A DNA stretch of 64,000 nt from positions 1 through 64,000 of the forward strand of contig NZ_SPQO01000002.1 in the NCBI RefSeq assembly GCF_004570325.1. The letters are read 5' to 3'. This DNA is from Mycobacterium sp. PS03-16. GTDB taxonomy: Bacteria > Actinomycetota > Actinomycetes > Mycobacteriales > Mycobacteriaceae. Position numbers and translations under genes: made by a program. Of this stretch, positions 8,204 through 17,646 are shown in pieces. The number at the start of each line of letters is the position of its first letter. Within the stretch, counting starts at the first letter, position 1. The notes below the pieces were generated by a model. It saw only the letters and a program-made list of their open reading frames with translations. It did not search any database and was not told the origin of the DNA.

Positions 8204-9072
8204 TCGACGAGTTCGTCAGGATTCCCGCGCAGACCGCACTCCTCGGATCCGACCGGCACTCCGCGGAGGAACGTCCCGTCCGCGAGGTCTATGTCGACGA
8301 ATTCTGGCTGCAAGCCCGCGCGGTCACCAACACCGACTTCGCCGCCTTCGTCGAGGCCACGGGCTACGTCACCGTTGCCGAACGTCCACTCGACCCCGCC
8401 GACTACCCGAATGCGCCTGCCGAGAACCTGCAACCGGGGTCGATGGTGTTCCGCCGCACGGCCGGACCCGTCGACCTGCGCCACCTCAGCCAGTGGTGGA
8501 TCTGGACCCCCGGCGCATCGTGGCGCCATCCCGTCGGGCCGCGGTCGTCGATCGAGAAACGCACCGACCACCCCGTCGTCCACGTCGCCTACGAGGACGC
8601 CGAGGCGTACGCGTCCTGGGCCGGGCTGGCGCTGCCCACCGAGACGCAGTGGGAGACCGCCGCCCGCGGCGGCCTGCGCGGGGCGGCGTACACGTGGGGC
8701 GACGAGCCCGAGTCCGAGGGGCAGCGGCTGGCGAACTACTGGCACGGCGACTTCCCGTGGCGACCGGAATCGGGTTACGGCCGCACCGCCGCGGTGGGCA
8801 GTTTCCCACCCAACGGCTACGGCCTCTACGACATGGCCGGCAACGTGTGGGAATGGACCACCGATTTCTACACCGACACCGGCACGGCGTGCTGCGCCGA
8901 GGACAGTTACGACCCGGCCCAGCCACAGTTCCGGGTGCCCCGCCGGGTGGTCAAGGGCGGGTCGTTCCTGTGCGCCGACTCCTACTGCCTGCGGTACCGG
9001 CCGGCCGCCCGTCGCGGTCAGCCGGTCGATACCGGCATGAGCCACATCGGTTTCCGCTGCCTCAAACGCTAG
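8200..9072 (+). CDS. Formylglycine-generating enzyme (sulfatase-modifying factor)
   Basis: 290-residue FGE-sulfatase domain protein. It converts the sulfatase-motif cysteine to C-alpha-formylglycine using O2 and a copper site. The two active-site cysteines are Cys258 and Cys263 in 'GGSFLCADSYCLRYRPAAR', with the same five-residue spacing as the human enzyme, so this is an active aerobic FGE rather than a cysteine-less ergothioneine-type relative. Other family marks are 'PVVHVAYEDAEAYASWAG', 'LPTETQWETAARGG' and 'GNVWEWTTDFY'. GTG start overlaps the HAD stop (GTGA). Tail-to-tail 4-base overlap with the SulP gene. Confidence 0.93.
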   Translation: MIDEFVRIPAQTALLGSDRHSAEERPVREVYVDEFWLQARAVTNTDFAAFVEATGYVTVAERPLDPADYPNAPAENLQPGSMVFRRTAGPVDLRHLSQWWIWTPGASWRHPVGPRSSIEKRTDHPVVHVAYEDAEAYASWAGLALPTETQWETAARGGLRGAAYTWGDEPESEGQRLANYWHGDFPWRPESGYGRTAAVGSFPPNGYGLYDMAGNVWEWTTDFYTDTGTACCAEDSYDPAQPQFRVPRRVVKGGSFLCADSYCLRYRPAARRGQPVDTGMSHIGFRCLKR

Positions 9073-10769
9073 GCGCGCCGGTCGGCGATCCACGCTCGGC
9101 CGCGCCGCACCGCCTCGTCGAGCGCACCGAACACCTCCTCCGATGCGGGAAGGACGCCGTCGGCGCCCACCGCGTCGGCGACTCCCCCGCGGTGCAGCAC
9201 GGTCGCCGTCGAGGGGCTCACGCCCGCGATGAGCAGTCGACCGCCGTGGCTCTGCAGGTCTGTCGCCCACCGCGTCAAGGCGTGCACCACCTTCGACGAC
9301 GGAACGTCCGGCAACCCCGCCAGGCTGAGCACCACCACCGCGTTGCGTGATGCCCGGACCTCCGGCCACTCCTCGTCGATGCGGGGCACCTCGGCGAACA
9401 GGCCCACCCCCGCGTAGTGCAGCACCGTCACCTCACCGCTGGGCAGTTCGTCGGGCACCGGTGCGCGACGCCAGTGACCGTCCTCGGCGGGGACCAGCGC
9501 GACCAGCTTCGCCGACCGGGACGCCTCGACGCAGTACAGCACCAGCGAGGTGATCGCGCCGATCAGGATCGCCCGGTGCAACGGAAGCTGCGTGGTCGCG
9601 GCGAACGTGATCAGCATGGCCAGCGCCGAGAGCGGCGCGGTGCGGACGACGAGCCTGATGTCGGCCCAGCGGCCGGCCACCAGCTCCGCGCCGATCACCA
9701 TGATGAGCCCGCCGATCACCGGCATCGGGATCAATTCGGCGAGCGACCCGGCGACCACCACGAGCAGCGCGAGCCAGATCCCGGCGAAGATCCCCGCCCA
9801 CCGGGTCTGGGCGCCGGCCGACACCGCGACGCCTGTCCGGGACAGCGAGCCGCCGGTGGGCAGGGCGCCGAAGAATCCGCCGGCGACGTTCGCCGCGCCC
9901 TGCGCGACGAAGTCATCGGACGTGCTGGGCCGCGATCGGTCCGGGTTCGGCACCGCCGCCGAGATGCCGGCCGCCTGCGCGAGGCCGACCAGCGCCACCG
10001 CGAGCCCGCCCGCCAGCAATTCGGGCATCGCCGCGAGGTCGGGAAGGATCAGCGGCGGCAGCGCATTCGGGATCGGCGCGATGTCCCCCACCGTCTCGAC
10101 CTCGACGGCCAGCAGCGTCACCGCCACGGTGACCACGACGAGTGCGATCAGCGTGGCGAACGCCTCGAGCGGTTTGACGAACCGGAACACCGCCCACACC
10201 GCGACCGTGGCCAGGGCGATCAGACAGGGTGCGAGCTCCCAGGATCCGACATGGGCGAACGCATCGACGAACTTGCCCAGCGTGTTGTGGCTGTCGGGCC
10301 GGTAGCCGGTGGCGTCATTGATGACGCCGGCCACGATCTGTAAGGCGATACCGGTGGTGAAGCCGGTCATCACCGCATTCGAGACGAAGTTCATCATCGA
10401 CCCGAACCGCAGCAGACCCATCACGAGCATGATCAGTCCGGCGACGATGACCAGCGCGGCGATGTTCGACGGTTCGGTGGGATCGAGTCCGGCCGCGGTC
10501 AGCACGCTCTGCGACGTCAGCGCGAGCGCACTGGTCAACGTCGTCACCATCAGCACGGTGCGGGCGAAGAACGATCCGACGATGGTGGAGACCACGCCGG
10601 AGTACAGACCGGCGACCGGGTTGAAGCCGCCGATGCTCGCGTAGGCCATCCCCTCCGGTATGGAGAACAATCCGGTGACCAGGCCCGCAATCACATCTCG
10701 AACGCGCGGCCGGCCCACGCGGGACGCGATGCGCACCGGAAGGGCTTGTCCGCGAGTCGAAGTCGCCAT
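9069..10769 (-). CDS. SulP family anion (sulfate) permease with STAS domain
   Basis: 566 residues with 10-12 membrane segments. The SulP signature is near the N-terminus ('DVIAGLVTGLFSIPEGMAYASI', 'GLYSGVVSTIVGSFF'), followed by 'GAANVAGGFFGALPTGGSLSRTGV' and a cytosolic STAS domain (about 450-566, 'VVVLSLAGLPDVPSSKVVHAL'). SulP proteins import sulfate or bicarbonate, or exchange anions. Its place tail-to-tail with a sulfatase operon suggests sulfate handling. Start ATG 10769 shares one base with the stop of the upstream membrane protein, so the two form an operon. An extension upstream is only shadow sequence. Confidence 0.92.
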   Translation of the reverse strand: MATSTRGQALPVRIASRVGRPRVRDVIAGLVTGLFSIPEGMAYASIGGFNPVAGLYSGVVSTIVGSFFARTVLMVTTLTSALALTSQSVLTAAGLDPTEPSNIAALVIVAGLIMLVMGLLRFGSMMNFVSNAVMTGFTTGIALQIVAGVINDATGYRPDSHNTLGKFVDAFAHVGSWELAPCLIALATVAVWAVFRFVKPLEAFATLIALVVVTVAVTLLAVEVETVGDIAPIPNALPPLILPDLAAMPELLAGGLAVALVGLAQAAGISAAVPNPDRSRPSTSDDFVAQGAANVAGGFFGALPTGGSLSRTGVAVSAGAQTRWAGIFAGIWLALLVVVAGSLAELIPMPVIGGLIMVIGAELVAGRWADIRLVVRTAPLSALAMLITFAATTQLPLHRAILIGAITSLVLYCVEASRSAKLVALVPAEDGHWRRAPVPDELPSGEVTVLHYAGVGLFAEVPRIDEEWPEVRASRNAVVVLSLAGLPDVPSSKVVHALTRWATDLQSHGGRLLIAGVSPSTATVLHRGGVADAVGADGVLPASEEVFGALDEAVRRGRAWIADRRA

Positions 10770-11458
10770 CAGTCTGTCCGGACAGGCCCGTCGTGGCCGC
10801 CGCGCAACCCGAGCACCCCCGCCCGCTGCAGCAAGATCACGCTGACGACCAGCACCCACACCGGGAAAGCCAGCGTCACCCACATGCTCACCTCGCTGGC
10901 GACCATCAGCGCGACGGCCAGCGCATAGCTCACACCCACCAGCCAGCGCGGCATCAGGCCCGTACGCAGCCAGATGGTGGCCAGCGAGATCATGCACACC
11001 GAGGCCATCCGCAGCGCATAGGTCTGGCTCAGCGTCTCCATCAGCAGGTGCGCGAACGCGACGACCTCCGAGCGGGCGGTCGAATCGATGATCGCGGTGT
11101 CCACCCGCACCAGGCTGAGCCCGACCGCAGACCACACGAACGTCATCGCCACGAAGAGCAACCCGCTGCCGATGAACACGCTGGAGAAGAACTTGTCCTC
11201 GAACTGCCCGAAGCCGTCACGCACGACACCGATGAACCACAGGAACGCGATGCCGGCGAACGGAATCAGCGTCGCGGCGAGCGTCACCCGGGAACTGTCG
11301 GGGTCGACCCAGCGGACGCCCTGTTCGACGTTGTCGGGTATCGCGGTGCGCACGAGCACCAGCGCCGTACCGAACAGCACCGCGAACAGGACCCCCGCGA
11401 GCGCGGCCGCCCGCGGGGTGGTCAGCCGATGCAGTCGCGACGTCGGCGCTGTGGTCAC
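10769..11458 (-). CDS. Six-helix membrane protein of unknown function
   Basis: 229 residues from the GTG at 11458 (V-TTAPTSRLHRL). Hydrophobic segments at about 17-37, 56-76, 88-110, 125-145, 160-178 and 185-210 suggest six membrane helices, with 'GFGQFEDKFFSSVFIGSGLLF' and 'YALRMASVCMISLATIWLRT' between them. I do not recognise the family. It is the first gene of a two-gene operon with the SulP permease (stop and start share a base). Its 5' end faces the SDR gene at 11540 across a region containing a KstR-like site, which could control both. Confidence 0.7.
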   Translation of the reverse strand: MTTAPTSRLHRLTTPRAAALAGVLFAVLFGTALVLVRTAIPDNVEQGVRWVDPDSSRVTLAATLIPFAGIAFLWFIGVVRDGFGQFEDKFFSSVFIGSGLLFVAMTFVWSAVGLSLVRVDTAIIDSTARSEVVAFAHLLMETLSQTYALRMASVCMISLATIWLRTGLMPRWLVGVSYALAVALMVASEVSMWVTLAFPVWVLVVSVILLQRAGVLGLRGGHDGPVRTD

Positions 11459-11513
11459 GCCGACATCGTCGCAGAGCACGCCCGGCAGAACCCCCGTTCG
11501 ACGCAACCCGTCC

Positions 11514-11531
11514 TGGAACCTGTTCTAGTTT
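11514..11531 (+). promoter_or_regulatory. KstR-like operator overlapping the -10 of the SDR gene
   Basis: TGGAACCTGTTCTA at 11514-11527 matches TnnAACnnGTTnnA completely and is nearly palindromic (GAAC..GTTC). TAGTTT at 11526-11531 overlaps it as a TANNNT -10, 8 nt before the ATG at 11540, giving a leaderless promoter that a bound repressor would block. Confidence 0.7.
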
Positions 11532-11539
11532 GGGTGACC

Positions 11540-12307
11540 ATGACCACCTCCCGCACCGCTGTCGTCGTCGGCGCCGCATCCGGAATCGGATGGGCCACCG
11601 CGAGAGTCCTCGCCGAGGACGGCTGCCGCGTCATCCTGGCCGACCGCAACGCCGGCGCGGCCCGGGACCGCGCGGCCGAGCTCGGCGACCCACACACCGC
11701 CGCGCACGCCGACGTCACCGACGAGCCGTCCGTGCAGGCCCTGTTCGACGCGACCGGCCCGGTCGACGTCGTGGTCAACTGCGCCGGGTTCAGCACCATC
11801 GGCCTGATCACCGACATGCCGGTCGAGCAGTTCCGGGAGGTCGTCGACGTCTGCCTGACCGGAGGGTTCGTCGTCGCCAAACACGCCGGCGGGAACCTGC
11901 GCGAAGGCGGTGTGCTGGTACAGATCTCGTCGCTCAACGGCCGCCAGCCCGCGGCCGGGATGAGCGCCTACTGCGCCGCGAAGGCCGGGCTGTCGATGCT
12001 GACCCAGGTCGCCGCGTTGGAGATGGCGCCGCGGGGCATCCGGGTCAACGCCGTCGCCCCCGGCTTCGTGCACACCCCGCTCACCGCCCCGGCGGCCGCG
12101 GTGCCCGGCGTCGTCGAGGAATACCTCGAGAACACGCCGCTGGGCCGCGCCGGCACGCCCGAGGACGTCGCCGAGGCGGTGCGGTACCTGTGCTCGCCCG
12201 GCGCGTCCTGGCTGACCGGTGAGGTGCTCGACCTCAACGGCGGCGCCCACCTCAAGCGCTATCCCGACATCGTCGGCCACGTCATGAAACTCGCGCAGAG
12301 TTCGTGA
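11540..12307 (+). CDS. SDR family oxidoreductase, probably KstR-regulated
   Basis: 255 residues, classical short-chain dehydrogenase. Cofactor motif 'VVGAASGIGWATA' (about 9-21) with an aspartate after beta-2 ('ILADRNAG'), favouring NAD(H). 'NCAG', catalytic serine in 'ISSLNGRQ', and 'YCAAK' (YxxxK) follow. C-terminal 'LTGEVLDLNGGAHLKRYPDI' is typical of SDRs acting on steroids or acyl-CoAs. ATG 11540 is chosen because the promoter -10 lies 8 nt upstream; a GTG two codons earlier (11534) is possible. The KstR-like box suggests a sterol substrate, but this is inference. Confidence 0.85.
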   Translation: MTTSRTAVVVGAASGIGWATARVLAEDGCRVILADRNAGAARDRAAELGDPHTAAHADVTDEPSVQALFDATGPVDVVVNCAGFSTIGLITDMPVEQFREVVDVCLTGGFVVAKHAGGNLREGGVLVQISSLNGRQPAAGMSAYCAAKAGLSMLTQVAALEMAPRGIRVNAVAPGFVHTPLTAPAAAVPGVVEEYLENTPLGRAGTPEDVAEAVRYLCSPGASWLTGEVLDLNGGAHLKRYPDIVGHVMKLAQSS

Positions 12308-12355
12308 CGTCCGATCAGGCGCCGGTGCGGCCGGAGGTCGGCTAGACATAGCGGC

Positions 12356-13570
12356 GTGGACACCGACTTCACGCTCACCCAGAAGCGTGCGCTCGCCGTC
12401 GCGACCGTCGTCGCGGTCCTGTTCGGCGCCTACTTCCTGCGGGGCTACTTCATCCTCGTGGTGGTCGCCGCGGTGGCGGCCTATCTGTTCTCCCCGCTGT
12501 ACTCGAAGCTCAACACGCGGCTGGGCACCGGGCTGTCGGCGACGCTGACGCTGCTCGCGGCGGTCGCCGCGGTGATCGTGCCGATGAGCCTGTTCGTGTT
12601 CCTGGCGGTCGTGCAGATCACCACGATGGTCGAGCGGGTCGCCGAGTGGGTGGCGCGCACCGACCTGTCGGCGCTCGGCGATCGGGCCCTGGCTTTCGTC
12701 AACGAACTGCTCGCCCGGGTGCCCTACGTCGACACCACGGTCACCCCGGCTTCGCTGCAGGGTTCGATGACGAGGGTGGCCCAGGAGGCCGGCCAGTGGC
12801 TGCTGGGGCTGTTGCAGGGTGCGGCCGGCGGCGCGTTCGGCGCGATCACGGCGCTGATCCTGTTCCTGTACGTCTTCGTCTCACTGCTGGTCAACCGTGA
12901 GCAGGTGCTGCTGCTCATCCGCCGGCTCAACCCGCTCGGCGAGGAGGTCACCGACCTCTACATGAGCAAGATGGGCGCGATGGTCAAGGGCACGGTGATG
13001 GGCCAGTTCGTCATCGCGGTCTGCCAGGGCGTCGCCGGCGCGGTGTCGATCTACCTCGCCGGGTTCCACCAGGGCTTCTTCCTGTTCGCGGTGCTGCTGT
13101 CGGCGCTGTCGGTCATCCCGCTCGGCAGCGGCATCGTGACGATCCCGTTCGGCATCGGGATGATCCTGTTCGGCAACGTGTTCGGCGGCGTCTTCGTCAT
13201 CGTCTTCCACATCATCGTGGTGACGAACATCGACAACTTCCTGCGGCCGATCCTGGTGCCGCGCGAGGCGCGACTCGACTCGGCGCTGATGCTGCTGTCG
13301 GTATTCGCCGGTATCGGCATGTTCGGCGCCTGGGGCATCGTGATCGGCCCGGTGTTGATGATCGTCATCGTCACCACGATCAGCGTCTACCTCTCGGTGT
13401 TCAAAGGCGTGCCGATGCAGCGCCACGACGCCGCGGACGAGAAGCCCAAAAGGCGGAACCCGTTCTGGTGGCTGGGCCGTCGCGTCAAAGAGGCCCGCGA
13501 CGGAAAGGCCGGGGCACAAGCGCCCGACGAGTCGGAGGAGGACTCCGCAGCACCGTCGGCCGGGCGGTGA
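12356..13570 (+). CDS. AI-2E family transporter (UPF0118, Rv1101c-like)
   Basis: 404 residues, GTG start at 12356. About eight membrane helices in the AI-2E/PerM arrangement: two to three at the N-terminus (15-95), a soluble insert (about 95-155), then a C-terminal bundle with 'HIIVVTNIDNFLRPILVPREAR', a family hallmark. The last ~45 residues are charged and cytosolic. Members export small signals, auxin-like compounds or Na+; substrate unknown here. Ends 10 bases before the convergent hydrolase gene. Position next to DUF4245 and glpX matches Rv1101c-Rv1100-Rv1099c. Confidence 0.88.
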   Translation: MDTDFTLTQKRALAVATVVAVLFGAYFLRGYFILVVVAAVAAYLFSPLYSKLNTRLGTGLSATLTLLAAVAAVIVPMSLFVFLAVVQITTMVERVAEWVARTDLSALGDRALAFVNELLARVPYVDTTVTPASLQGSMTRVAQEAGQWLLGLLQGAAGGAFGAITALILFLYVFVSLLVNREQVLLLIRRLNPLGEEVTDLYMSKMGAMVKGTVMGQFVIAVCQGVAGAVSIYLAGFHQGFFLFAVLLSALSVIPLGSGIVTIPFGIGMILFGNVFGGVFVIVFHIIVVTNIDNFLRPILVPREARLDSALMLLSVFAGIGMFGAWGIVIGPVLMIVIVTTISVYLSVFKGVPMQRHDAADEKPKRRNPFWWLGRRVKEARDGKAGAQAPDESEEDSAAPSAGR

Positions 13571-13580
13571 GGGCCCGGCC

Positions 13581-14390
13581 TCAGGCCAGCCGCTCGGTGA
13601 GGAACTCGATCACCCGTTTGCGCGCCTCGTAGGCGGGATGCCCGTCGGCCTCGCGCACCTGATCGGTGAGCACCGAGTGCGCCATCGGCGAGATGCCGTG
13701 CGCATTGCCCTTCGCCGAATCGATCTCGATGACCTCGAACGCGTCGCCGAGGCGCTGTTTGAGCGTGGCGAACCGCTCCCCCGGCGACATCCAGTCCTTG
13801 CTGAAGCGCAGCCCGAGCGCGCACAGCCCGTCGTTGGCCGCGCGCTGTTCGACGATCCGCAATTCGGCCTCCGACAGTCCCGGATCGCGCTTGTGGGCGG
13901 GGGTGATCGGCAGCGGCAGCGAGGGCTGGCTGAGCACCGGCGCGAGCACGCTGTCGTCGACGGCGGCGGCCAGCGCGAAGCCCCCGGTGAAGCACTGCCC
14001 GATCACGCCGACGCCCTTACCGGGGGTGCGGGCGTTGAGGTCGCGGGCCAGCGCGCGCAGATAGTGGGCGACCGGCCGGTCGGCATTGGTGGCGAAGGCG
14101 GCGAACTCCTTGGACACACAGCCCTTCGCCAGGACCGGGATGGCGCCGGCGCCGAGCGCCGGTTTCCCCGGGGTACCGAACAGCGAGGGCGCCGCGACGG
14201 TGAACCCGTTGTCGACCAGGTGGTTGCCCAGCGCCAGGACATGGGGGTGCAGCCCGGGCATCTCGGGGATCAGCACGACGCCGGGCCCGTCGCCCTTGCG
14301 GTACACGTCGTGGGTGTAGCCGGCCGCCGTGAACGGTTCCGCGGACCAGCCGCTGAGGTCGGATTCCGGTGCGGTTCCCGCGGCGCTCAT
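13581..14390 (-). CDS. Dienelactone hydrolase family protein
   Basis: 269-residue alpha/beta hydrolase. The nucleophile elbow is 'GQCFTGG' with Cys133, the cysteine nucleophile typical of dienelactone hydrolases. Asp and His candidates are in '[15 protein letters not shown]' and its surroundings. The ATG at 14390 overlaps the stop of the upstream DUF4245 gene (ATGA), so the two are coupled. Likely a cytosolic hydrolase of lactones or small esters; substrate not evident. Confidence 0.88.
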   Translation of the reverse strand: MSAAGTAPESDLSGWSAEPFTAAGYTHDVYRKGDGPGVVLIPEMPGLHPHVLALGNHLVDNGFTVAAPSLFGTPGKPALGAGAIPVLAKGCVSKEFAAFATNADRPVAHYLRALARDLNARTPGKGVGVIGQCFTGGFALAAAVDDSVLAPVLSQPSLPLPITPAHKRDPGLSEAELRIVEQRAANDGLCALGLRFSKDWMSPGERFATLKQRLGDAFEVIEIDSAKGNAHGISPMAHSVLTDQVREADGHPAYEARKRVIEFLTERLA

Positions 14391-15049
14391 CGCTTCTCCA
14401 GCGGCTGCTGCGTCTGCGTCGCCGCCGCCAGCGTGCGGAACTCCTCGGGGCTGCCCGCCCCGGTGATCGCCACCTGCGCCGGACCGGGCAGCCGGGTCGT
14501 CCACACCGGCTCGACCCCCTCGCCGCCGCGGTAGACCACCCAGGTCACCCCGTCGACGTCCTCGGCCCCGGCCGGCGCGAGGCCCGGGGTGATCGAGTCG
14601 ACCAGCTTGTTCTCGTCGGCGTTGCTCTGGGTCAGGCTCAGGTACATGCCGCTGGGCGCGAGATAGCCCACCCGGGACACCACCGCGCGGCTCGACTGGC
14701 CGGTCTGCGCGTCGGTGACCCCGGCCTCGATGCCCGAGCGACCGCCGGAGTTGGACTGCCACCCGTCGGGCAGCTTCGGCACCCGGATCGGGACGCCGAG
14801 GGCATTGGCGTCAGCCTGCAGCTGCTCGGCCGCGTCGTAGGACGGCGCCGGGCCGGCACTGGGCCCGCGGAACGAACACATGCCCAGCAGACCGGCCAGC
14901 ACGATGCACGCGACGACCAGCGGGGCGATCGACCAGAACATGTCGCGGCCGTCCTGCAGCACCCGTGGCTTGGCCTCCCGGGGTGCGGGCCCGACGACGC
15001 CCGGCTCGCGCGGGGTGGGCTGCGGGGGCTGCCCGGGATCGGTGCTCAT
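14387..15049 (-). CDS. DUF4245 membrane-anchored protein (Rv1100-like)
   Basis: 220 residues. The proline-rich N-terminal ~30 residues are cytosolic, a single membrane helix spans about 38-58 ('[20 protein letters not shown]'), and an extracytoplasmic domain (60-220) follows. That is the DUF4245 layout, with '[10 protein letters not shown]' and '[15 protein letters not shown]'. The function of the family is unknown. Overlaps the hydrolase start by 4 bases and diverges from glpX 54 bases away, the same neighbourhood as in M. tuberculosis. Confidence 0.85.
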   Translation of the reverse strand: MSTDPGQPPQPTPREPGVVGPAPREAKPRVLQDGRDMFWSIAPLVVACIVLAGLLGMCSFRGPSAGPAPSYDAAEQLQADANALGVPIRVPKLPDGWQSNSGGRSGIEAGVTDAQTGQSSRAVVSRVGYLAPSGMYLSLTQSNADENKLVDSITPGLAPAGAEDVDGVTWVVYRGGEGVEPVWTTRLPGPAQVAITGAGSPEEFRTLAAATQTQQPLEKR

Positions 15050-15103
15050 AGGTGCCAGTATCCCAGCTGCCAAACGGTGATCGGGTTCTGGGACAATCTG
15101 CCC

Positions 15104-16132
15104 ATGACGCCATCGCGCCGCGAAGCTCCCGATCGCAACCTCGCCCTCGAACTGGTCCGCGTCACGGAGGCAGGCGCCATGGCCGCCGGCCGCTGGGTCG
15201 GCCGCGGCGACAAGGAGGGCGGCGACGGCGCCGCCGTCGACGCCATGCGTGAGCTGGTCAACTCGGTGTCCATGCGCGGCGTCGTGGTGATCGGCGAGGG
15301 CGAGAAGGACAACGCGCCGATGCTCTACAACGGCGAAGAGGTCGGCAACGGCGACGGCCCGGACTGCGACTTCGCCGTCGACCCGATCGACGGCACCACG
15401 CTGATGAGCAAGGGCATGCCCAACGCGATCTCGGTGCTCGCGGTCGCCGAGCGCGGCGCGATGTTCGACCCGTCGGCGGTGTTCTACATGAACAAGATCG
15501 CCGTCGGCCCCGACGCAGTCGACGCCATCGACATCACCGCCCCGATCGGGGAGAACGTCCGCGCGGTCGCCAAGGTCAAGGGGCTGTCGGTCCGCGACGT
15601 GACCGTCTGCATCCTGGACCGGCCGCGGCACGAGCAGCTGATCGCCGACGTCCGCGCCGCAGGCGCCCGCATCCGGCTGATCTCCGACGGCGACGTGGCC
15701 GGCGCCATCTCCGCCTGCCGGCCCAACTCGGGCACCGACATGCTGGCCGGCATCGGCGGCACCCCCGAAGGCATCATCACCGCCGCCGCGATCCGCTGCA
15801 TGGGCGGCGCCATCCACGCCCAGCTCGCCCCCAAGGACGACGAGGAACGCCAGAAGGCGATCGACGCCGGGCACGACGTCAGCCGCGTGCTCAAAACCGA
15901 GGACCTGGTGTCCGGGGAGAACGTCTTCTTCTGCGCCACCGGCGTCACCGACGGCGACCTGCTGCAGGGTGTGCGCTACACCGGCGGTGGGTGCACCACC
16001 CAGTCCATCGTGATGCGGTCGAAGTCGGGCACGGTCCGCATGATCGAGGCCTACCACCGGCTGTCCAAGCTCAACGAGTACTCCGCCGTCGACTTCACCG
16101 GCGACAGCAAAGCCGCCTATCCCCTGCCGTAA
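15104..16132 (+). CDS. glpX: Class II fructose-1,6-bisphosphatase
   Basis: 342 residues. Gluconeogenic hydrolysis of fructose-1,6-bisphosphate to fructose-6-phosphate, metal-dependent. Class II marks: '[14 protein letters not shown]', '[14 protein letters not shown]' and the metal/phosphate motif '[13 protein letters not shown]', then '[12 protein letters not shown]'. ATG 15104 follows a 54-base divergent gap. fum lies 29 nt downstream on the same strand and is probably co-transcribed, as with Rv1099c-Rv1098c. Confidence 0.95.
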   Translation: MTPSRREAPDRNLALELVRVTEAGAMAAGRWVGRGDKEGGDGAAVDAMRELVNSVSMRGVVVIGEGEKDNAPMLYNGEEVGNGDGPDCDFAVDPIDGTTLMSKGMPNAISVLAVAERGAMFDPSAVFYMNKIAVGPDAVDAIDITAPIGENVRAVAKVKGLSVRDVTVCILDRPRHEQLIADVRAAGARIRLISDGDVAGAISACRPNSGTDMLAGIGGTPEGIITAAAIRCMGGAIHAQLAPKDDEERQKAIDAGHDVSRVLKTEDLVSGENVFFCATGVTDGDLLQGVRYTGGGCTTQSIVMRSKSGTVRMIEAYHRLSKLNEYSAVDFTGDSKAAYPLP

Positions 16133-16161
16133 CCCCACACCCCACGATCCAGAAGGGCATC

Positions 16162-17589
16162 ATGACCGCCGACAGTGCCGTCGAGAACACCGCCGAGACC
16201 GAGTACCGCATCGAGCACGACACCATGGGCGAGGTCCGGGTGCCCAAGGATGCGCTGTGGCGGGCGCAGACCCAGCGGGCCGTCGAGAACTTCCCGATCT
16301 CCGGGCGCGGTCTGGAGCGCACCCAGATCCGGGCGCTCGGCCTGCTCAAGGGTGCCTGCGCGCAGGTGAACAAGGACCTGGGTCTGCTGGCGCCGGAGAA
16401 GGCCGACGCGATCATCGCCGCGGCCAATGAGATCGCCGACGGTCAGCACGACGACCAGTTCCCGATCGACGTGTTCCAGACCGGCTCGGGCACCAGCTCG
16501 AACATGAACACCAACGAGGTGATCGCCAGCATCGCCGCGCGCAACGGTGTGACGGTGCACCCGAACGACGACGTGAACATGTCGCAGAGCTCGAACGACA
16601 CGTTCCCCACCGCCACCCACATCGCGGCCACCGAAGCCGCTGTGCGCCACCTGATTCCGGCGCTGGAGGTGCTGCACGAATCGCTGGCGGGCAAGGCTCG
16701 CCAGTGGCGCACCGTGGTGAAGTCGGGCCGCACCCACCTGATGGACGCGGTGCCGGTGACGCTCGGCCAGGAGTTCGGCGGCTATGCCCGCCAGATCGAG
16801 GCGGGCATCGAACGGGTCCGCGCGACGCTGCCCCGGCTGGGTGAGTTGGCCATCGGCGGCACCGCCGTCGGCACCGGTCTCAACGCGCCGGAGGGCTTCG
16901 GCGCCAAGGTCGTCGAGGTGCTGGTCGATCAGACCAACATCGCCGAACTGCGCACGGCCAAGGATTCTTTCGAGGCCCAGGCCGCCCGCGACGGGCTGGT
17001 CGAGGCGTCGGGCGCGCTGCGCACCATCGCGGTGTCGCTGACCAAGATCGCCAACGACATCCGCTGGATGGGATCGGGCCCGCTGACCGGGCTGGCCGAA
17101 CTGCAACTGCCGGACCTGCAGCCGGGCAGCTCGATCATGCCGGGCAAGGTCAACCCCGTCATCCCCGAGGCCGTCACACAGGTGGCCTGCCAGGTGGTCG
17201 GCAACGACGCGGCCATCGCGTTCGGCGGCGCGTCGGGCGCGTTCGAGCTCAACGTGTACATCCCGATGATGGCCCGCAACCTGCTCGAATCGTTCAAGCT
17301 GCTGACCAACTCGTCGCGGCTGTTCGCCGAGCGCTGCATCGACGGTCTGATCGCCAACGAGGCGCACCTGCGCGAACAGGCCGAGTCGTCGCCGTCGATC
17401 GTGACCCCGCTGAACTCGGCGATCGGCTACGAGGAAGCCGCCAAGGTCGCCAAGGAAGCGCTCAAGGAGCGCAAGACGATCCGCCAGACGGTCATCGACC
17501 GCGGGCTGATCGGCGACAAGCTCTCCGAGGAGGAGCTCGACCGGCGCCTCGACGTGCTGGCGATGGCGCGGGTCAAAGACGGCGACTAG
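16162..17589 (+). CDS. fum: Class II fumarate hydratase
   Basis: 475 residues. Interconverts fumarate and malate in the TCA cycle; homotetrameric, no iron-sulfur cluster. Class II signature '[11 protein letters not shown]' is at about 325-335, with '[14 protein letters not shown]' and '[11 protein letters not shown]' supplying other active-site residues. Start ATG 16162; upstream in-frame sequence is glpX shadow. A palindromic element at 17597-17645 follows the stop and probably terminates both this gene and the convergent epimerase. Confidence 0.96.
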   Translation: MTADSAVENTAETEYRIEHDTMGEVRVPKDALWRAQTQRAVENFPISGRGLERTQIRALGLLKGACAQVNKDLGLLAPEKADAIIAAANEIADGQHDDQFPIDVFQTGSGTSSNMNTNEVIASIAARNGVTVHPNDDVNMSQSSNDTFPTATHIAATEAAVRHLIPALEVLHESLAGKARQWRTVVKSGRTHLMDAVPVTLGQEFGGYARQIEAGIERVRATLPRLGELAIGGTAVGTGLNAPEGFGAKVVEVLVDQTNIAELRTAKDSFEAQAARDGLVEASGALRTIAVSLTKIANDIRWMGSGPLTGLAELQLPDLQPGSSIMPGKVNPVIPEAVTQVACQVVGNDAAIAFGGASGAFELNVYIPMMARNLLESFKLLTNSSRLFAERCIDGLIANEAHLREQAESSPSIVTPLNSAIGYEEAAKVAKEALKERKTIRQTVIDRGLIGDKLSEEELDRRLDVLAMARVKDGD

Positions 17590-17596
17590 TCGCAGC

Positions 17597-17645
17597 GATT
17601 TCGGTGTACTTCGTCGCGGTGAGCGCGACCGGCTACACCGAAATC
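17597..17645. terminator. Palindromic terminator-like element, copy A
   Basis: Perfect 12-bp arms GATTTCGGTGTA / TACACCGAAATC, then a 4/4 internal loop, then a second stem GTCGCG / CGCGAC around a 5-nt loop. It fills the gap between convergent fum and the epimerase gene. The same sequence family and architecture occur at 33964-34016, also between convergent genes, so it is a repeated bidirectional terminator-like element. Confidence 0.7.
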
Positions 17646-17646
17646 A

